This document shows positions 40,629 through 51,569 of a stretch of DNA of 64,000 nucleotides, piece by piece. Below the pieces are notes generated by a model. The model was not told the origin of the DNA and ran no database searches. It was given only the letters and a program-made list of their open reading frames with translations. A program made the translations under genes and the position numbers. Location: positions 767,141 through 831,140 of the forward strand of contig CAWBXO010000002.1 in the NCBI GenBank assembly GCA_963792785.1, read 5' to 3'. Origin of the DNA: CAWIMX01 sp963792785 (GTDB taxonomy: Bacteria > Acidobacteriota > Vicinamibacteria > Vicinamibacterales > CAVVIG01). Numbering within the stretch: position 1 is the first letter of the stretch; every line of letters begins with the position of its first letter.

Positions 40629-40809
40629 GATCGCATACCTCAGAGCCGCGATGGCAGGAATCGTGCCGAGCACCCGCCGTCCTGGCGTCACGATGGAGGC
40701 AGGCGGCGCAATTCGCCCACGTTCGGACCGCGCGTCGGTGCAGGATTCGCCCAATGGGCGGGGTTATACTCGGCCGGTGACTGACAGGCCGACGAGCCGC
40801 CATAGATAG

Positions 40810-41662
40810 ATGCACATTCTCGTCGTGGGAGCACAGGGGCAGCTTGGCGCCGCGGTCGTCCACGAGCTCGAGCCGCACCACGACGTCCGCGCGCTCACGC
40901 ACGCCGACCTCGACGTCGTCGACGACGAGGCCGTGGCGCGGGTCATCGCGGAATTGCGGCCCGATGCGATCGTCAACGCGGCGTCGTTCAACGACGTCGA
41001 TCGCGCGGAAGAGGAACCGATCGCGGCGCTGAACACGAACGCCTTCGGCGTGCGCGCGCTGGCGCGCGCGGCGGCGGCGATCGGCGCCACGCTCGTCCAC
41101 TACAGCACCGACTTTGTGTTCGACGGATCGGCGTCCGAGCCGTATTCCGAGGACGACCGGCCGCACCCCCACAGCGTGTATGCGGCGTCGAAGCTGCTCG
41201 GCGAGTGGTTCGCCGCGGACGTGCCGTCGTCGTACGTGCTGCGGGTGGAGAGCCTGTTCGGCCGCGCGCCGGGATCGGCGCCCGCGCGGGGCAGCGTCGC
41301 GGGCATCCTCAAGCGGATGCGGGCGGGGGAGGACGTGCCCGTGTTCGAGGACCGCACGGTCTCGCCGACCTATGTGGTCGATGCCGCCGCCGCCACGCGG
41401 CAGGTGCTCGAGCGGAGGCCCGCGCCCGGGCTCTATCACTGCGTGAACACCGGCGCATTGCTCGTGGATGGAGTTCGCGCGCGAGATGGCGCGGCTGCTG
41501 AAGCTCGAGCCGCGACTCGTGCCGATTCGCCTCGATCAGATGAAGCTCCGGGCCGTGCGGCCCGCGTATTGCGCCCTCTCGAACGCGAAACTGGCGGCCG
41601 CCGGGATCGCGATGCCGACGTGGCAGGATGCGCTAGGGCGCTTCCTGCCGGGACGAGCCTGA
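40810..41662 (+). CDS. rfbD: dTDP-4-dehydrorhamnose reductase, one frameshift
   Basis: An SDR enzyme of about 283 residues: MHILVVGAQGQLGAAVV (Rossmann), IVNAASFNDVDRAEEEP, LVHYSTDFVFDG and YAASKLLGE (catalytic Tyr-Lys). The frame breaks near 41459; dropping one base there joins HCVNTGA to CSWMEFAREMARLL and gives a full-length C-terminus ending at 41662. RfbA, RfbB and RfbC are not in the window. A -10-like TATACT lies 40 bases upstream. Substrate could be another dTDP- or CDP-keto sugar. Confidence 0.82.
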
Positions 41663-43660
41663 TGCGCGGGTCCGTCCTCGACCGCGCGTCGCAAGCTGCT
41701 CGTCGTGGGGTGGGCGTGCGCGGCAGTCGCCGGCGAAGTGCTCGGGATGGCGCCGGGCTGGCCGGCTCTGCGTCGGGTGGTCCCTCGGCGCGTTTCGTCG
41801 GCCGCGCTCGGACTGTCGCTCGTTGACCCGCCGGGCGGTCAGTCCCTCGTTCTCCTCGTTCGCCTACGTCTATCCCGTCGTCGTGCTGTCTCGCTCAGCG
41901 GCCAGACGCAGGTGCAGTTCGGTGTGCTGTGGATGGCGGCGCTTGCTCGGCGCGATTCTCGCCTGACGCCGTGCGAACGCGGCTGGCACGTGCCGTCGCC
42001 GTTTCGAGCGCGCCGCTGGTGTGCTGGGCGCTCGTCGTGGTGCTCGGAGCGCACGATGGTCGTTCTCCGCGAGTTCGATTTCACCTGGGCGCTGCTGCAC
42101 ACGAAGCGCGTGTCGAATTCGTCCATCGGCGGGTGGCCGGCGTTTGTGGCCACCTGGACGGCGCACGTGGCGCTGGTGCTCGTGCTCGGGATACTGTGGT
42201 TCGACTGGCTCGCCAGCCAGCCGCTCGACGCGGTCCGCCGGGACAGTCGCGCTAGCCGCCCCTCGCCTTGAGTTTTCTTGCCAGCGCCGGGCTCTCGCTG
42301 TATCAGTTCGTGGTGGATCTCCACGCCGTGAGCCCAACGCCCTATCGCCAACCTCGGCCGCGCCACCGGCGGCGCGCTGGACGCCAACGTGGCCGGCATG
42401 ATCGGGGCGATGTGGATTGGCGGCGCCGTGCTCGCGGCGCTCTGCCGGGCGGCGCGGCGCCGTGCTGGCGATGCTTGGCGGCCTCGCCGGATGGCTCGTC
42501 GTGTGGGCGTCCGGCTCGCGCAGCGCGTTCGGCGCCGCCGTGCTCGTCACGGCGGCCTCCGCGGTCGGCTTCGGTGATCGCCCGCGGCTGGCGCCGCACG
42601 CTGATGAGCCGCCAGGCCGCGATCGTCGCGGCTCGTCGCGGCCGTTGCCATCGCCACTCTGGCGACGATGGGATCGACCGACGTCATCGGGCCGGTGCAA
42701 CGGCTGCGCGACACGCTTGCCCGCAGCCGTCGGTCGCGTCGGTCCGGAATTTCGCCGCGGAGATGTGGAACCGGAATACGTACGGCGCGGTCGCGACGCG
42801 CATGATCGAGACGTATCCCTGGTTCGGCATCGGCGTCGGGAGCTTTCACGTCATGTTCGCCGACTTCGCGACGGCTCGCCGGGCAGCGACCATGACCGTG
42901 CCCGACAACGCGCAGAACTGGTACCGCCACCAGCTCGCCGAGTTCGGGGTGATCGGCAGCCTCGCGTGGATCGCGTGGATCGGCGCCCTGCTCGCCACCC
43001 TGTTCCGCCGGGGCGTCTCGTCGTCCTGCGCAGGCATGGGCGGGCCGCGGCGCCATTCTGGCCTTCGCGTCGATGTCACTCGTCGGGATGCCGGGCCAGC
43101 ACTTCATGGTCGTCGCTGACGTTCTGGACGCTCGTGTTACTGGTACCTCACCGTCGCCGGAGCCGGGGCGCCTGGGCGAGGGATCAGGCCGGCGGCGTGG
43201 GCAGCGATCGCGCTGTGGTCCTGGCGGTTTACGGCGCTCGGGACGATCGCGCAGGCGATGCGGGCGCTTGCGCGTGCCCGCGCGCGCGCAGCGCATCGGC
43301 TGGCCGTACGAGTACGGGTTCTATCCGGTCGAAGCACGACGCGGCGAGGTGAGACTTCCGCTGGACCTCGCGCACACGCGGTCGCCGTGGTCGAGGCGGC
43401 GGAACCCGATCGTCGAGGATGCAGCGTCTCGGTGAACTACCCGGGCGTGGAGACCGATCCGGTCGGCGCGAAAGTTCGGGTCGACGGCACGCCTCGTGCA
43501 TCGACGCCTCGCCTGAACGACCACATGCCGGTCGTCCGCGCACGTGCGTCTTCCCGACGTCGGAGGCGCGGGTGCTGATCGAAGTCGAGCGCGAGCCGGA
43601 CGCTGCGCCCGCCGATCGTGGGTCTGCCAGGACGATCGCGACGCTGGGCGTGATGATCGC
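41662..43660 (+). CDS. O-antigen ligase/polymerase-type membrane protein, many frameshifts
   Basis: No frame stays open, but joined pieces give a polytopic protein. Seen in order: LVVGWACAAVAGEV, several hydrophobic helices (ATWTAHVALVLVLGILWFDW, MLGGLAGWLVVWASGSRSAF), then the hallmark loop MIETYPWFGIGVGSFHVMF with NAQNWYRHQLAEFG, as in Wzy_C ligases. A C-terminal beta-rich extension (GWPYEYGFY, VNYPGVETDPVGAKVRVDG, ERTLRPPIVG) follows the last helix. At least eight single-base shifts are needed. Start ATG 41662 overlaps the rfbD stop; the end is approximate. Confidence 0.65.
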
Positions 43661-43669
43661 GGTGGCGCT

Positions 43670-44766
43670 TCACGCCCCGAGTGATCAGATCGGCCACCGC
43701 GGCGCCGACGGCGAGGCACGACGTGAGCCCCGGCGACTCGATGCCCGCGGCCTGCACGACCGCGGGGTTGTGCCGCGTCCCGCCGGATCAGGAAATCCGC
43801 GAACGCCACGCTCTCCGGATGGATCTTGGCGCGGATGCCGCTCCCCGACAGGCGCAGGTCGTCGAGGGTGATGTCGCGCAGCAGGCGCCGCGCCGGCTCG
43901 ACGAACGCCTCGAGCGGCAGGCGGTCGCCCTCGTAGTCGTCCTTGCGATCCTGGAAGCGCACCGTCGGCCCGAGCCAGACGGTTCCGCTGAGCGTCTTCA
44001 CCAGGTGCACGCCGAGCCCGTGCTGTGTGCGGGAGCGGATAGACGAGGCCGTTCACGAGGCCCTGCTTCGGCCGGCACGAGCTCCGCGTATTCGCCGCGG
44101 CAGGGATAAATCGTGAACGACTCGCCGCCGAGCATTCGCGACACCTCGTCGGCGTACAGGCCGGCGGCGTTCACCACCTGGCGGGCCAGGATCGTCTCGT
44201 GGGCCGTGCGCAGGACCATGCCGTCGGCGTGGGCGTCCGCGCCTGCCAGCGCGCGTGCCCGGCAGGAAGATCGCACCGGCCGCTTCGCCGACCCGCAGCA
44301 GTGTCCTCACGAGCGCCTCGGCGTCCACGATGCCGCTGGCCGGCGACCAGAGGGCGGCCGTGCAGGAAATCGCGGGCTCGCGGCGGCAGGGCTTCCGTGC
44401 GCGTCGACAATCTCGAGCCCCTCGACGCCGTTGCCGATCGCCCCGCGCCATCAGCGCCTCGAGCAGGTGGAGCTCGCTGTCGTCGTGCGCGACAACGAGC
44501 TTGCCGCAGCGGCGGTGGGGGACGCCGTGGCGGCCGCAGAACTCGTAGAGGCGCCGCGCGCCCTCCACGCAGAGCCGCGCCTTGAGCGAGCCGGCCGGGT
44601 AATAGAGGCCCGCGTGGATCACGCCGCTGTTGTGCGTGCTCGTGTCGAGTCCCGGCCGCGGATGCCGCTCGAGGACGACCACCGACCGGCCGCGCTCGGC
44701 GATGGCCAGGGCGGACGCCAGCCCGGTCACCCCCGCGCCGATCACCGCGACATCGATCCGTTCCAC
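43670..44766 (-). CDS. L-2-hydroxyglutarate oxidase (LhgO)-like FAD enzyme, many frameshifts
   Basis: Joined frames give a DAO-type flavoenzyme of about 370 residues: VAVIGAGVTGLASALAIAERG (FAD-binding), DTSTHNSGVIHAGLYYPAGS (an LhgO hallmark), GIVDAEALVRTL, NAAGLYADEVSRMLG, YPCRGEYAEL, GPTVRFQDRKDDYEGDR and ESPGLTSCLAVG near the end. It oxidises L-2-hydroxyglutarate to 2-oxoglutarate. At least five frameshifts lie between about 43650 and 44440. It is a metabolic gene on the opposite strand inside the polysaccharide locus. The 3' end is approximate. Confidence 0.78.
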
Positions 44767-44824
44767 AGCGTGATTCTACCTACCAGGCCTAGCCTGCCCA
44801 ACCAGCCCTTCCCGCCCCGGCGGG

Positions 44825-44833
44825 TGGTACAAT
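44825..44833 (+). promoter_or_regulatory. Extended -10 promoter before gmd
   Basis: TGGTACAAT, an extended -10 element, ends 9 bases before the gmd ATG. Transcripts would be almost leaderless. Confidence 0.45.
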
Positions 44834-44842
44834 TCTCGCCGC

Positions 44843-45837
44843 ATGTCCAAGCGCGCACTGATCACCGGCATTACCGGGCAGGACGGCTCGTATCTCGCCG
44901 AGCTGCTGCTCGACCAGGGGTACGAGGTGGTCGGCATGGTCCGCCGATCCAGTTCGCCCAACACCGCGCGGATCGAACACCTGCTCGATCGCATCACGCT
45001 CAAGCCGGCCGATCTGCTCGACCAGCTGTCGCTGCTGCGATTGATAGACGACGTGCGGCCGCAGGAGGTGTACAACCTCGCGGCCATGTCGTTCGTCCCC
45101 GCGTCCTGGGATCAGCCGATGCTCACCGGCGAGTTCAACTCGCAGGGCGTCACCCGCGATGCTCGACGCGATCCGGCGCATCGACACCAGCATCAAGTTC
45201 TATCAGGCCTCGTCGAGCGAGATGTTCGGCAAGGTGCGCGAGGTGCCGCAGAAGGAGACGACGCCGTTCTATCCGCGCAGTCCCGTACGGCGTCTCGAAA
45301 GTGTTCGCGCACTACATCACGGTGAACTACCGGGAGAGCTACGACCTCTTCGCCGTGTCGGGCATTCTCTTCAATCACGAGTCGCCGCGCCGCGGCCTCG
45401 AGTTCGTCACGCGGAAGGTCAGCCACGGCGCCGCGCGCATCAAGCTCGGCCTCGCCGACTCGCTGTCGATCGGCAACCTCGACGCGCATCGCGACTGGGG
45501 ATTCGCCGGCGACTACGTCCGCGCGATGTGGCTGATGCTCCAGCAGGACGCGCCGGACGACTACGTCATCGCCACCGGCGTGAGCCATTCCGTGCGCGAG
45601 CTGATCGAGGTCGCGTTCGGCGCGGGTCGGCCTCGACTGGCAGAAGCACGTGAAGGTCGATCCCGCGCTGCTGCGGCCCGCGGAAGTCGATCACCTGCTC
45701 GGCGACGCGTCGAAGGCGAAGGCCCAGCTCGGGTGGACGCCGAAGGTCGACTTCAAGGCCCTGTCGAGATGATGGTCGACGCCGACCTCGCGCGGCTGAA
45801 GGCCGCGCCGCCCGTTTCCCGCGTTTCCGTTCCCTGA
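44843..45837 (+). CDS. gmd: GDP-mannose 4,6-dehydratase, four frameshifts
   Basis: Joined frames give about 330 residues of Gmd: ALITGITGQDGSYLAELLL (NADP-binding), RRSSSPNTARIEHL, EVYNLAAMSFV, QASSSEMFGKV, YGVSKVFAHYITVNYRESY (catalytic Tyr-Lys), GILFNHESPRRGLEFVTRK and RPAEVDHLLGDASKAKAQLGW. It makes GDP-4-keto-6-deoxymannose, precursor of rhamnose, fucose or perosamine. Breaks: insertions near 45163, 45288 and 45626 and a one-base deletion near 45763. Its stop shares bases with the next ATG (TGATG). Confidence 0.88.
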
Positions 45838-47139
45838 TGGACATCCTCGACCGGATTCAGTCCCGACGCGCGAAGGTTGGCGTGATCGGCCTCGGCTACG
45901 TCGGCCTCCCGCTGGCCGTCGAATTCGCGCGCGCCGGCTTCGACGACGACCGGCTTCGACGTCGATTCCGACCAAGATCGATCAGATCAACGGCGGCACG
46001 AGCTACATCCCGGACGTGCCGACGGCAGACCTCGCGGCCGAGGTGAACGCCGGCCGGCTGCGAGCGACAGCCGACATGGGCGGCCTCGGCGCGATGGACG
46101 TGATCGACATCTGTGTCCCGACGCCGCTCCGCAAGACGAAGGATCCCGACCTGTCGTATGTCGTGAAGGCCGTCGAGGCCGTGGCCGAAACGCTCCGGCC
46201 CGGCCAGCTCGTCATTCTCGAGTCGACGACCTACCCGGGCACGACCGACGAAGTCGTGCAGCCGGCGCTCGAGGCGAAGGGGCTGCGGCCCGAGCGACGA
46301 CTTCTTCCTGGCGTTCTCGCCCGAGCGCGTCGACCCCGGCAACGCCGCAGTTCACGACGCGCAACATCCCGAAGGTCGTCGGCGGCATCGGGCCGACGAG
46401 CACCGAGGCGGCGGCGGCGCTGTATGGTGCGGTCGTCGCCAGCGTCGTGCCCGTCAGCTCGACGCGCGTCGCCGAGATGGTGAAGCTGCTCGAGAACACG
46501 TTCCGCGCGGTGAACATCGGTCTGGTGAACGAGATCGCGCTGATGTGCCACCGGATGGACATCGACGTGTGGGAGGTCATCGACGCGGCGAAGACCAAGC
46601 CGTTCGGGTTCATGCCGTTCTATCCGGGCCCGGGCCTGGGCGGGCACTGCATCCCGATCGATCCCGTTCTACCTGTCGTGGAAGGCGCGGCAGAACGGTT
46701 TCGAGTGCCGCTTCATCGAGCTGGCCGGGCACGTCAACTGCGTCGATGCCGGAGCTACGTCGTCGAGCGCGTGGCCGACGCGCTGAACTCGGCGAAGAAG
46801 GCGATCAACGGCTCGCGGGTGCACCTGTTCGGCGTGGCGTACAAGAAGGACGTCGGCGACGTGCGCGAGTCGCCGGCGCTCGACATCATCGAGCATGCTC
46901 GCGCAGCGCGGCGCGATGGTCACCTACACGGACCCGTTCGTGCCGAGCCTGCAGCAGCGGCGCCCGCACGCTCACGAGCGTGCCGTTCGACGAGGCGCTG
47001 GCCGCCGCGTGCGACTGCGCGATCGTGACGACCGATCACGCCGCCTTCGACTACGCGCAGAGTGGCCGCCCTCCCGCTGGTCGTGGACACGCGCAATGCG
47101 CTCCGGGGCCATCGGCGGCCGACCATCTTCTGCCTCTAG
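45837..47139 (+). CDS. UDP-N-acetylglucosamine 6-dehydrogenase (WbpA type), about ten frameshifts
   Basis: Joined frames give about 430 residues of a nucleotide-sugar dehydrogenase: VGVIGLGYVGLPLAVEFARAG, DICVPTPLRKTKDPDLSY, ESTTYPGTTDEVV, PERVDPGN, GPGLGGHCIPIDP (catalytic Cys), then LFGVAYKKDVGDVRESPAL. The CVPTPL and STTYPGTT patterns fit the WbpA/WbpO group acting on UDP-GlcNAc or UDP-GalNAc rather than UDP-glucose. Frameshifts, nearly all one-base insertions, are near 45945, 45968, 46294, 46345, 46664, 46740, 46750, 46896, 46965 and 47061. Confidence 0.85.
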
Positions 47140-47165
47140 AGGTTTACTTGTCGGCGCATTTCCGC

Positions 47166-47204
47166 TTGACAGCCTTACAGAAATGGCGTTCAATCATTGA
47201 ACGC
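47166..47204 (+). promoter_or_regulatory. Sigma-70 promoter overlapped by a perfect palindromic operator
   Basis: -35 TTGACA (47166-47171, perfect), a 17-base spacer and -10 TTCAAT (47189-47194). The palindrome GCGTTCAATCATTGAACGC (47186-47204; 8-bp arms, 3-base spacer) covers the -10, so a bound protein would block transcription. A second short palindrome CTTACCTGTAAG lies at 47290-47301. The winged-helix gene at 47346 is the obvious candidate binder. Confidence 0.7.
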
Positions 47205-47345
47205 TCGAACGGTGCCGCACGGCGCTCCCAGGCGCCGGCGACTGGCGGCATGCGTCGCGATCCCTCCTAAGTCGCTGATAGAATAATGGCTTACCTGTAA
47301 GTGACAGGGCGGTAGCTTGTCTCCCCGTCATCCCATCCCGACCCG

Positions 47346-47946
47346 ATGAACGCGCAAAACCGGCACGAGCTGAACCTGCTCGAGGCAATCGAGCAGGATG
47401 GGCACGTCACGCAGCGCAACCTGACGTCCAAGCTCGGCATCGCCCTCGGCCTGACCAACATGTACCTGAAGCGGCTGGTCAAGAAGGGCTACGTCAAGTG
47501 CGTGACGATCCCCAGCCAACCGGCTCGGCTACCTGATCACGCCCACGGGCGTCGCCGAGAAGACCCGCCTCACCTACGAGTACATGGAGTACTCGCTCCG
47601 GCTCTATCGTGAGACGCGTCAGCGGTTCCGGGCCGAGATGCTGCAGCGTCTCGACGGACGGTCCTCGCGCGTGGCGATCTACGGGACCGGCGAAGCGGCG
47701 GAGCTCGCGTATCTGTGCCTGAAGGAGCTGGGCGTGGAGCCGGTGGCCGTGTTCGACGGCGATTCGGCGGAGCGCTTCCTCGGGATGCCGGTCGTCGACG
47801 TCCGGAGGCACGCCGACGTGTCCTACGACCTGATCGTCGTGGCGACGATGGCCGCCCCGGCGCCGTTCGTGGCGAAGCTGGCCGCCCGCGGCATCCCGCT
47901 CGATCGTCTGGTGCTGCTGCGGCGGCTCGAGCGGACGGAGGCGTGA
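47346..47946 (+). CDS. Winged-helix regulator with a nucleotide-binding-like C-domain, one frameshift
   Basis: About 200 residues. The N-terminal HTH reads HELNLLEAIEQDGHVTQRNL then LGIALGLTNMYLKRLVKKGYV, a MarR/Lrp-like winged helix found in exopolysaccharide loci. The C-terminal part (RVAIYGTGEAAELAYLCLKEL, then AVFDGDSAERFLGMPV and DLIVVATM) looks like a Rossmann domain able to sense a nucleotide sugar. One inserted base near 47517 breaks the frame; removal gives IPSNRLGYLITPTGV. Its stop shares bases with the wbpB-like start, so it is coupled to the biosynthetic gene it may control. Confidence 0.82.
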
Positions 47947-48902
47947 TGAAGAACTTCGCGATTACGGGGGTGGCCGGCTACATCGCGCCGCGCCATCTGC
48001 AGGCGATCGCCGATACGGGCAACCAGGTGATCGCGGCGACCGATCCGCACGACGCGGTCGGCATTCTCGATCGGTACTCCTTCGACGTGCGCTTCTTTAC
48101 GGAATTCGAACGGTTCGACCGGCATCTCGAGAAGCTTCGTCGCCGGCCTGCCGAGGAGCGCGTGCACTACGTCTCGATCTGCTCGCCGAACTATCTTCAC
48201 GATGCGCACGCGCGGCTGGCGCTGCGGATCGGCGCGGACGTCATCTGCGAAAAGCCGCTCGTGATCAACCCGTGGAATCTGGACGAGCTCGCGCGGCTCG
48301 AAGAGGAGACCGGGAACCGCGTTCACGTCGTCCTGCAGCTGCGGCTCCACCCGGCGCTGCTGGCGCTGAGGGAGCGCCTGTCGCGGTCGCCCGGCCATCA
48401 TGACGTGCAGCTCTCGTACGTGACGTCCCGGGGGCCGTGGTACGGCGTGTCGTGGAAGGGATCGCTCGAGCGGTCGGGCGGGATCGCGACGAATATCGGC
48501 GTCCACTTCTTCGATCTGCTCCTGTGGCTGTTCGGACCGGTGTCGCGCTGCGACGTTCACCTGAGCGAGGAGACACGCATGAGCGGGCAGCTCGAACTGG
48601 AATCGGCGACCGTCCGCTGGTTTCTCTCCACCGATCGTCGCGACCTGCCGCAGCCGCCGGTTCCGGGAGGGCGGACGACATTCCGGGCCATCCTCGTCGA
48701 CGGGGAAGAGGTCGAGTTCACGGACGGATTCACGGCCCTGCACACGCGTGTGTACGAGGGGGTCCTGAACGGCACGAGCTTCGGCAGTGCGGCGGCCCGA
48801 CCCTCGATCGAGCTCGCCCACCGAATCCGCCAGACGCCCGTATCACCGCCCAGCAGCGAGCCGCATCCGATGCTCCTGACGCGAGGGAACGCCGTCCGCT
48901 GA
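47946..48902 (+). CDS. UDP-N-acetyl-2-amino-2-deoxy-D-glucuronate oxidase (WbpB/WlbA type)
   Basis: A 318-residue Gfo/Idh/MocA oxidoreductase. MKNFAITGVAGYIAPRHLQ, DPHDAVGILDRY, FFTEFERFDRHLEKLRR, SICSPNYLHDAHARLALRIG and CEKPLVINPWNLDEL match WbpB/WlbA closely; the catalytic Lys is in CEKP. It oxidises UDP-GlcNAcA at C3 to a 3-keto sugar. It is intact, in contrast to the broken genes on both sides. ATG 47946 overlaps the regulator stop. Confidence 0.9.
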   Translation: MKNFAITGVAGYIAPRHLQAIADTGNQVIAATDPHDAVGILDRYSFDVRFFTEFERFDRHLEKLRRRPAEERVHYVSICSPNYLHDAHARLALRIGADVICEKPLVINPWNLDELARLEEETGNRVHVVLQLRLHPALLALRERLSRSPGHHDVQLSYVTSRGPWYGVSWKGSLERSGGIATNIGVHFFDLLLWLFGPVSRCDVHLSEETRMSGQLELESATVRWFLSTDRRDLPQPPVPGGRTTFRAILVDGEEVEFTDGFTALHTRVYEGVLNGTSFGSAAARPSIELAHRIRQTPVSPPSSEPHPMLLTRGNAVR

Positions 48903-48907
48903 TCACC

Positions 48908-50352
48908 ATGCTGTCCCGCGTGCGGGCGTTCGTCGCCAGGCATCCGACGGCCACGGTGTTCGGCGTGGCGCTGGCGATGCGCCTGCTGGCCGTCGCGGTG
49001 CTGCGCGCGGAGGCCCATGCCGAGGGCGGCGACGCCGGGCGCTATCTCTCATTGGCCGTCGATCTGTTGAGCGGCCTCCCGTACGGTTTCACATCCGGCG
49101 ATGTGGTCCGCCCACCGCTCTATCCTCTCTTCGTCGCACTGCACCTGTGGGTATTTGGCAGCCAACTGATCTGGATTGCGATCAGCCAGGCGTGCGTCTC
49201 GGCGCTGACGGCCGTACTGGTGCTGCGGATCGGCTGGGAGCTACTCCCTGGTTCCCGCACGCTGCTGCCGGGCCTGCTCTGGGCGTTCTATCCCTCGTCG
49301 ATTCTGAACGTCGTGGTCATCTACCCGCAGCCATTACAGATCTTCTTCCTGTTGCTCGCCATCTTCCTGGTGCTCCGGGGGGAGCGCGACGATCCAAGTG
49401 GGCGCTCGTGGCAGGAGGGATAGCCTGGGGCCTCTCGTGTCTCACGAGGTCGGAGTATCTGCTGTTCATGCCGTGTTTTGTGCTGTTGGCGGCGCTTTAC
49501 TGGCGGGGCACGGCTCCCCTTGGTGACTGGCGCCAACGGCTGACTGCGGCGGTGCTCGTATTCGCTGCTGCCTTCGGCAGCGTGATCTGGTGGACTGCCC
49601 GGGACTTTCCGCAGACCTATCGCCCGGAGTATCTGTTTCTGAATGGACACGAGCGGAACGCGGTTCGGCTGCTGCTGAAGCCTGTTGCTTCGTACAGACG
49701 CGGGTGGCCGAGTGGCTGCTGCGGGTCCTGCCGCCCGCGCCGCCCCGCCTGGCGTCAACACCCGACATTCGCGCCCTGGCTCGACGCCGTGCGTGGCTGA
49801 GCGGCCTTGAACCGCTTGGTCCGACGTTCAGTTCGGCTGGTCCGACGTTCAGTTCCGAGGAGCTCACCGAGCGATATCGCGAGCAGAGGTTCATCGATAT
49901 TTCCGCGAACCTGTACCTCGCGGTCCGGCCACGCGGCGATCAAGCTCCGCCAGGCCTTCATCGCGCCAGACGGATGCGTCCAGCTTCGGTGCACGGGTCC
50001 GCCGGATGGCTTCTGGCGGACCGTTCGGCAGAACTTTCCGGCGCGGCCCTTTCTGGCCGTCTCGCTCGCGCTGGCCGCCCCCTGCATGGCGCTGAAGGCC
50101 CTCATGTACGTGCTCCAGTTCGCGCTGTACGTCGCTGCGTCGATGGGGCTCTTCTGGCTCGGCCGTGGGCAGCCGATTGTCGCGGCGTTCTTCGCGATGT
50201 TGTTCCTGTACACCATGGCCGGCATTGTTTTCGCGACCGATTATGGTTCGGGCATCCTGGCGGTTCCGCGGTACGCATTCTCGATAATGCCATTTCTGGT
50301 GATGCTGGCTGGTGTCTCGCTGACCCAGCTCCGGCCGTCGGCCCGGGCCTGA
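48908..50352 (+). CDS. Glycosyltransferase family 39-like membrane protein, frameshifts
   Basis: Joined frames give about 480 residues with ten or so membrane helices. EAHAEGGDAGRYLSLAVDLL followed by VRPPLYPLFVALHLWVFG is the first periplasmic loop of GT39/ArnT-type enzymes, which use polyprenyl-phosphate sugars. LAWFYPSSILN-type and GLSCLTRSEYLLFMP segments follow; the C-terminal part reads AVPRYAFSIMPFLVMLAGVSL. Breaks lie near 49398, 49697 and 49930. At 49818-49858 a 17-base direct repeat (GGTCCGACGTTCAGTTC) encodes GPTFSSAGPTFSS in the loop. Start ATG 48908. Confidence 0.75.
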
Positions 50353-51569
50353 TGCGGATCGTGGTGGCCACGCCGCTCTTCAGCGTCCCGCCGCGCGGCG
50401 CCTGCGAGGCACGATCGCGTCGCCGGCGTCCGCCAGTTGCAGCGGCTCGGACACGACGTGTCGGTCTTCTCGTTTCTGGCGCCGTACCAGAACGCCGACA
50501 TGCCGCGGTTGGCCCGGAACGCCCTCAGCTGCCCGTGACCTTCGTGCCCTATGCGCCGCCGTCGGTGGCGCGCAGCGCCGGTGCACGCCTCTCGGCCGTG
50601 CTCGCCCGGCCGGCGCTGCTCGACGGCGCGGCGTTCGCGTACGCGGCGCCCGCGACCGCCGAGGCGTTCCGCGCCACGCTCGAAACGGCGCGCCCTGACC
50701 TCTGTGGGTCGACTACACCAATCTCTGGCCCTTCGTCGAGCGGGCGCGCGCGGCCGGGCTCCCCGTGATCGTCCGGTCGCTCAACTACGAGCCCCAGCAC
50801 AACCTGGATGAGCGGGGCGCGACGTTCGGGAACTACGTCCGCTATTTCGGCAAGTATCTCAGCGAGCGCGCGTCGCTCGCCGGCGCCGACGCCTTCGCGG
50901 CCATCACGCCAGCCGACCGCGGACAGTACGTGCGGCTCGGCCGGGCCGACTGCTCGGTGCTGCCGCTGCGGGCGCTGCCGTCACTCATCCGGCCGCCGCG
51001 TCAGCCGCGCGACACCGGGACGCTCGAGGTGTTCTTCTTCGGGTCCAACTACGCCGTCTCGCACAACCGGGCCGCGCTGCGGTTCATTCTCGAGCGCGTT
51101 GTCCCGGAAATCCGCCGCCGCGCTCCTGGCGCGTTTCGATTCCATTTGCTCGGCGGCAAGGTGCCGCCCGATTTGGCGAGCATCGCGTCGGACGACGTCC
51201 GGATTCACGGGTTCGTCGACGATCTCGACGCGGCGCTGGACGGCATGGACGCGGCGTTCATCCCGTCACTCCACGGTGGCGGCATGCAGCAGAAGATTTT
51301 CGAGCCCCTGTGCCGCGCGTTTCCCTGCGTCACGTCGTCCCGCGGCCTGGCGGGGTATCCGGTGCGCGACGGTGAGCACGCGCTGCTCGCCGACACGGAG
51401 GAGGCGTGCGTGTCTGCGCTGCTGCGGCTGCGCGACGCATCGGTACGCGAGAAGCTGTCGGCGGGGGCGCACGCCCTGGCCGTCGAATCAATTCAACCAG
51501 CCGCGGCTGGACCGCGCCGTCAACGAGTTGCTTCACCGGGCGGGCGCGGCCCGCGGGGCCGCGGCGTGA
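50352..51569 (+). CDS. Glycosyltransferase (GT4-like), frameshifts
   Basis: About 400 residues after joining frames: MRIVVATPLFSVPPRG at the N-terminus, VAGVRQLQRLGHDVSVFSFLAPYQNADM, WVDYTNLWPFVERARAAGLPVIVRSLNYEP, then LEVFFFGSNYAVSHNRAALRFI and IHGFVDDLDAALDGMDAAFIP followed by GGMQQKIFEPLCRAFPC, where the usual donor-site EX7E region lies. Breaks are near 50408, 50520, 50703 and 51490. The last one puts this gene in the same frame as the next, so a naive reading fuses the two. ATG 50352 overlaps the GT39 stop. Confidence 0.78.

Noticed and set aside
45837..47139. Programmed ribosomal frameshifting in the WbpA-type gene
   Set aside because: About ten shifts in one gene, without slippery heptamers or shared context, cannot be programmed events.
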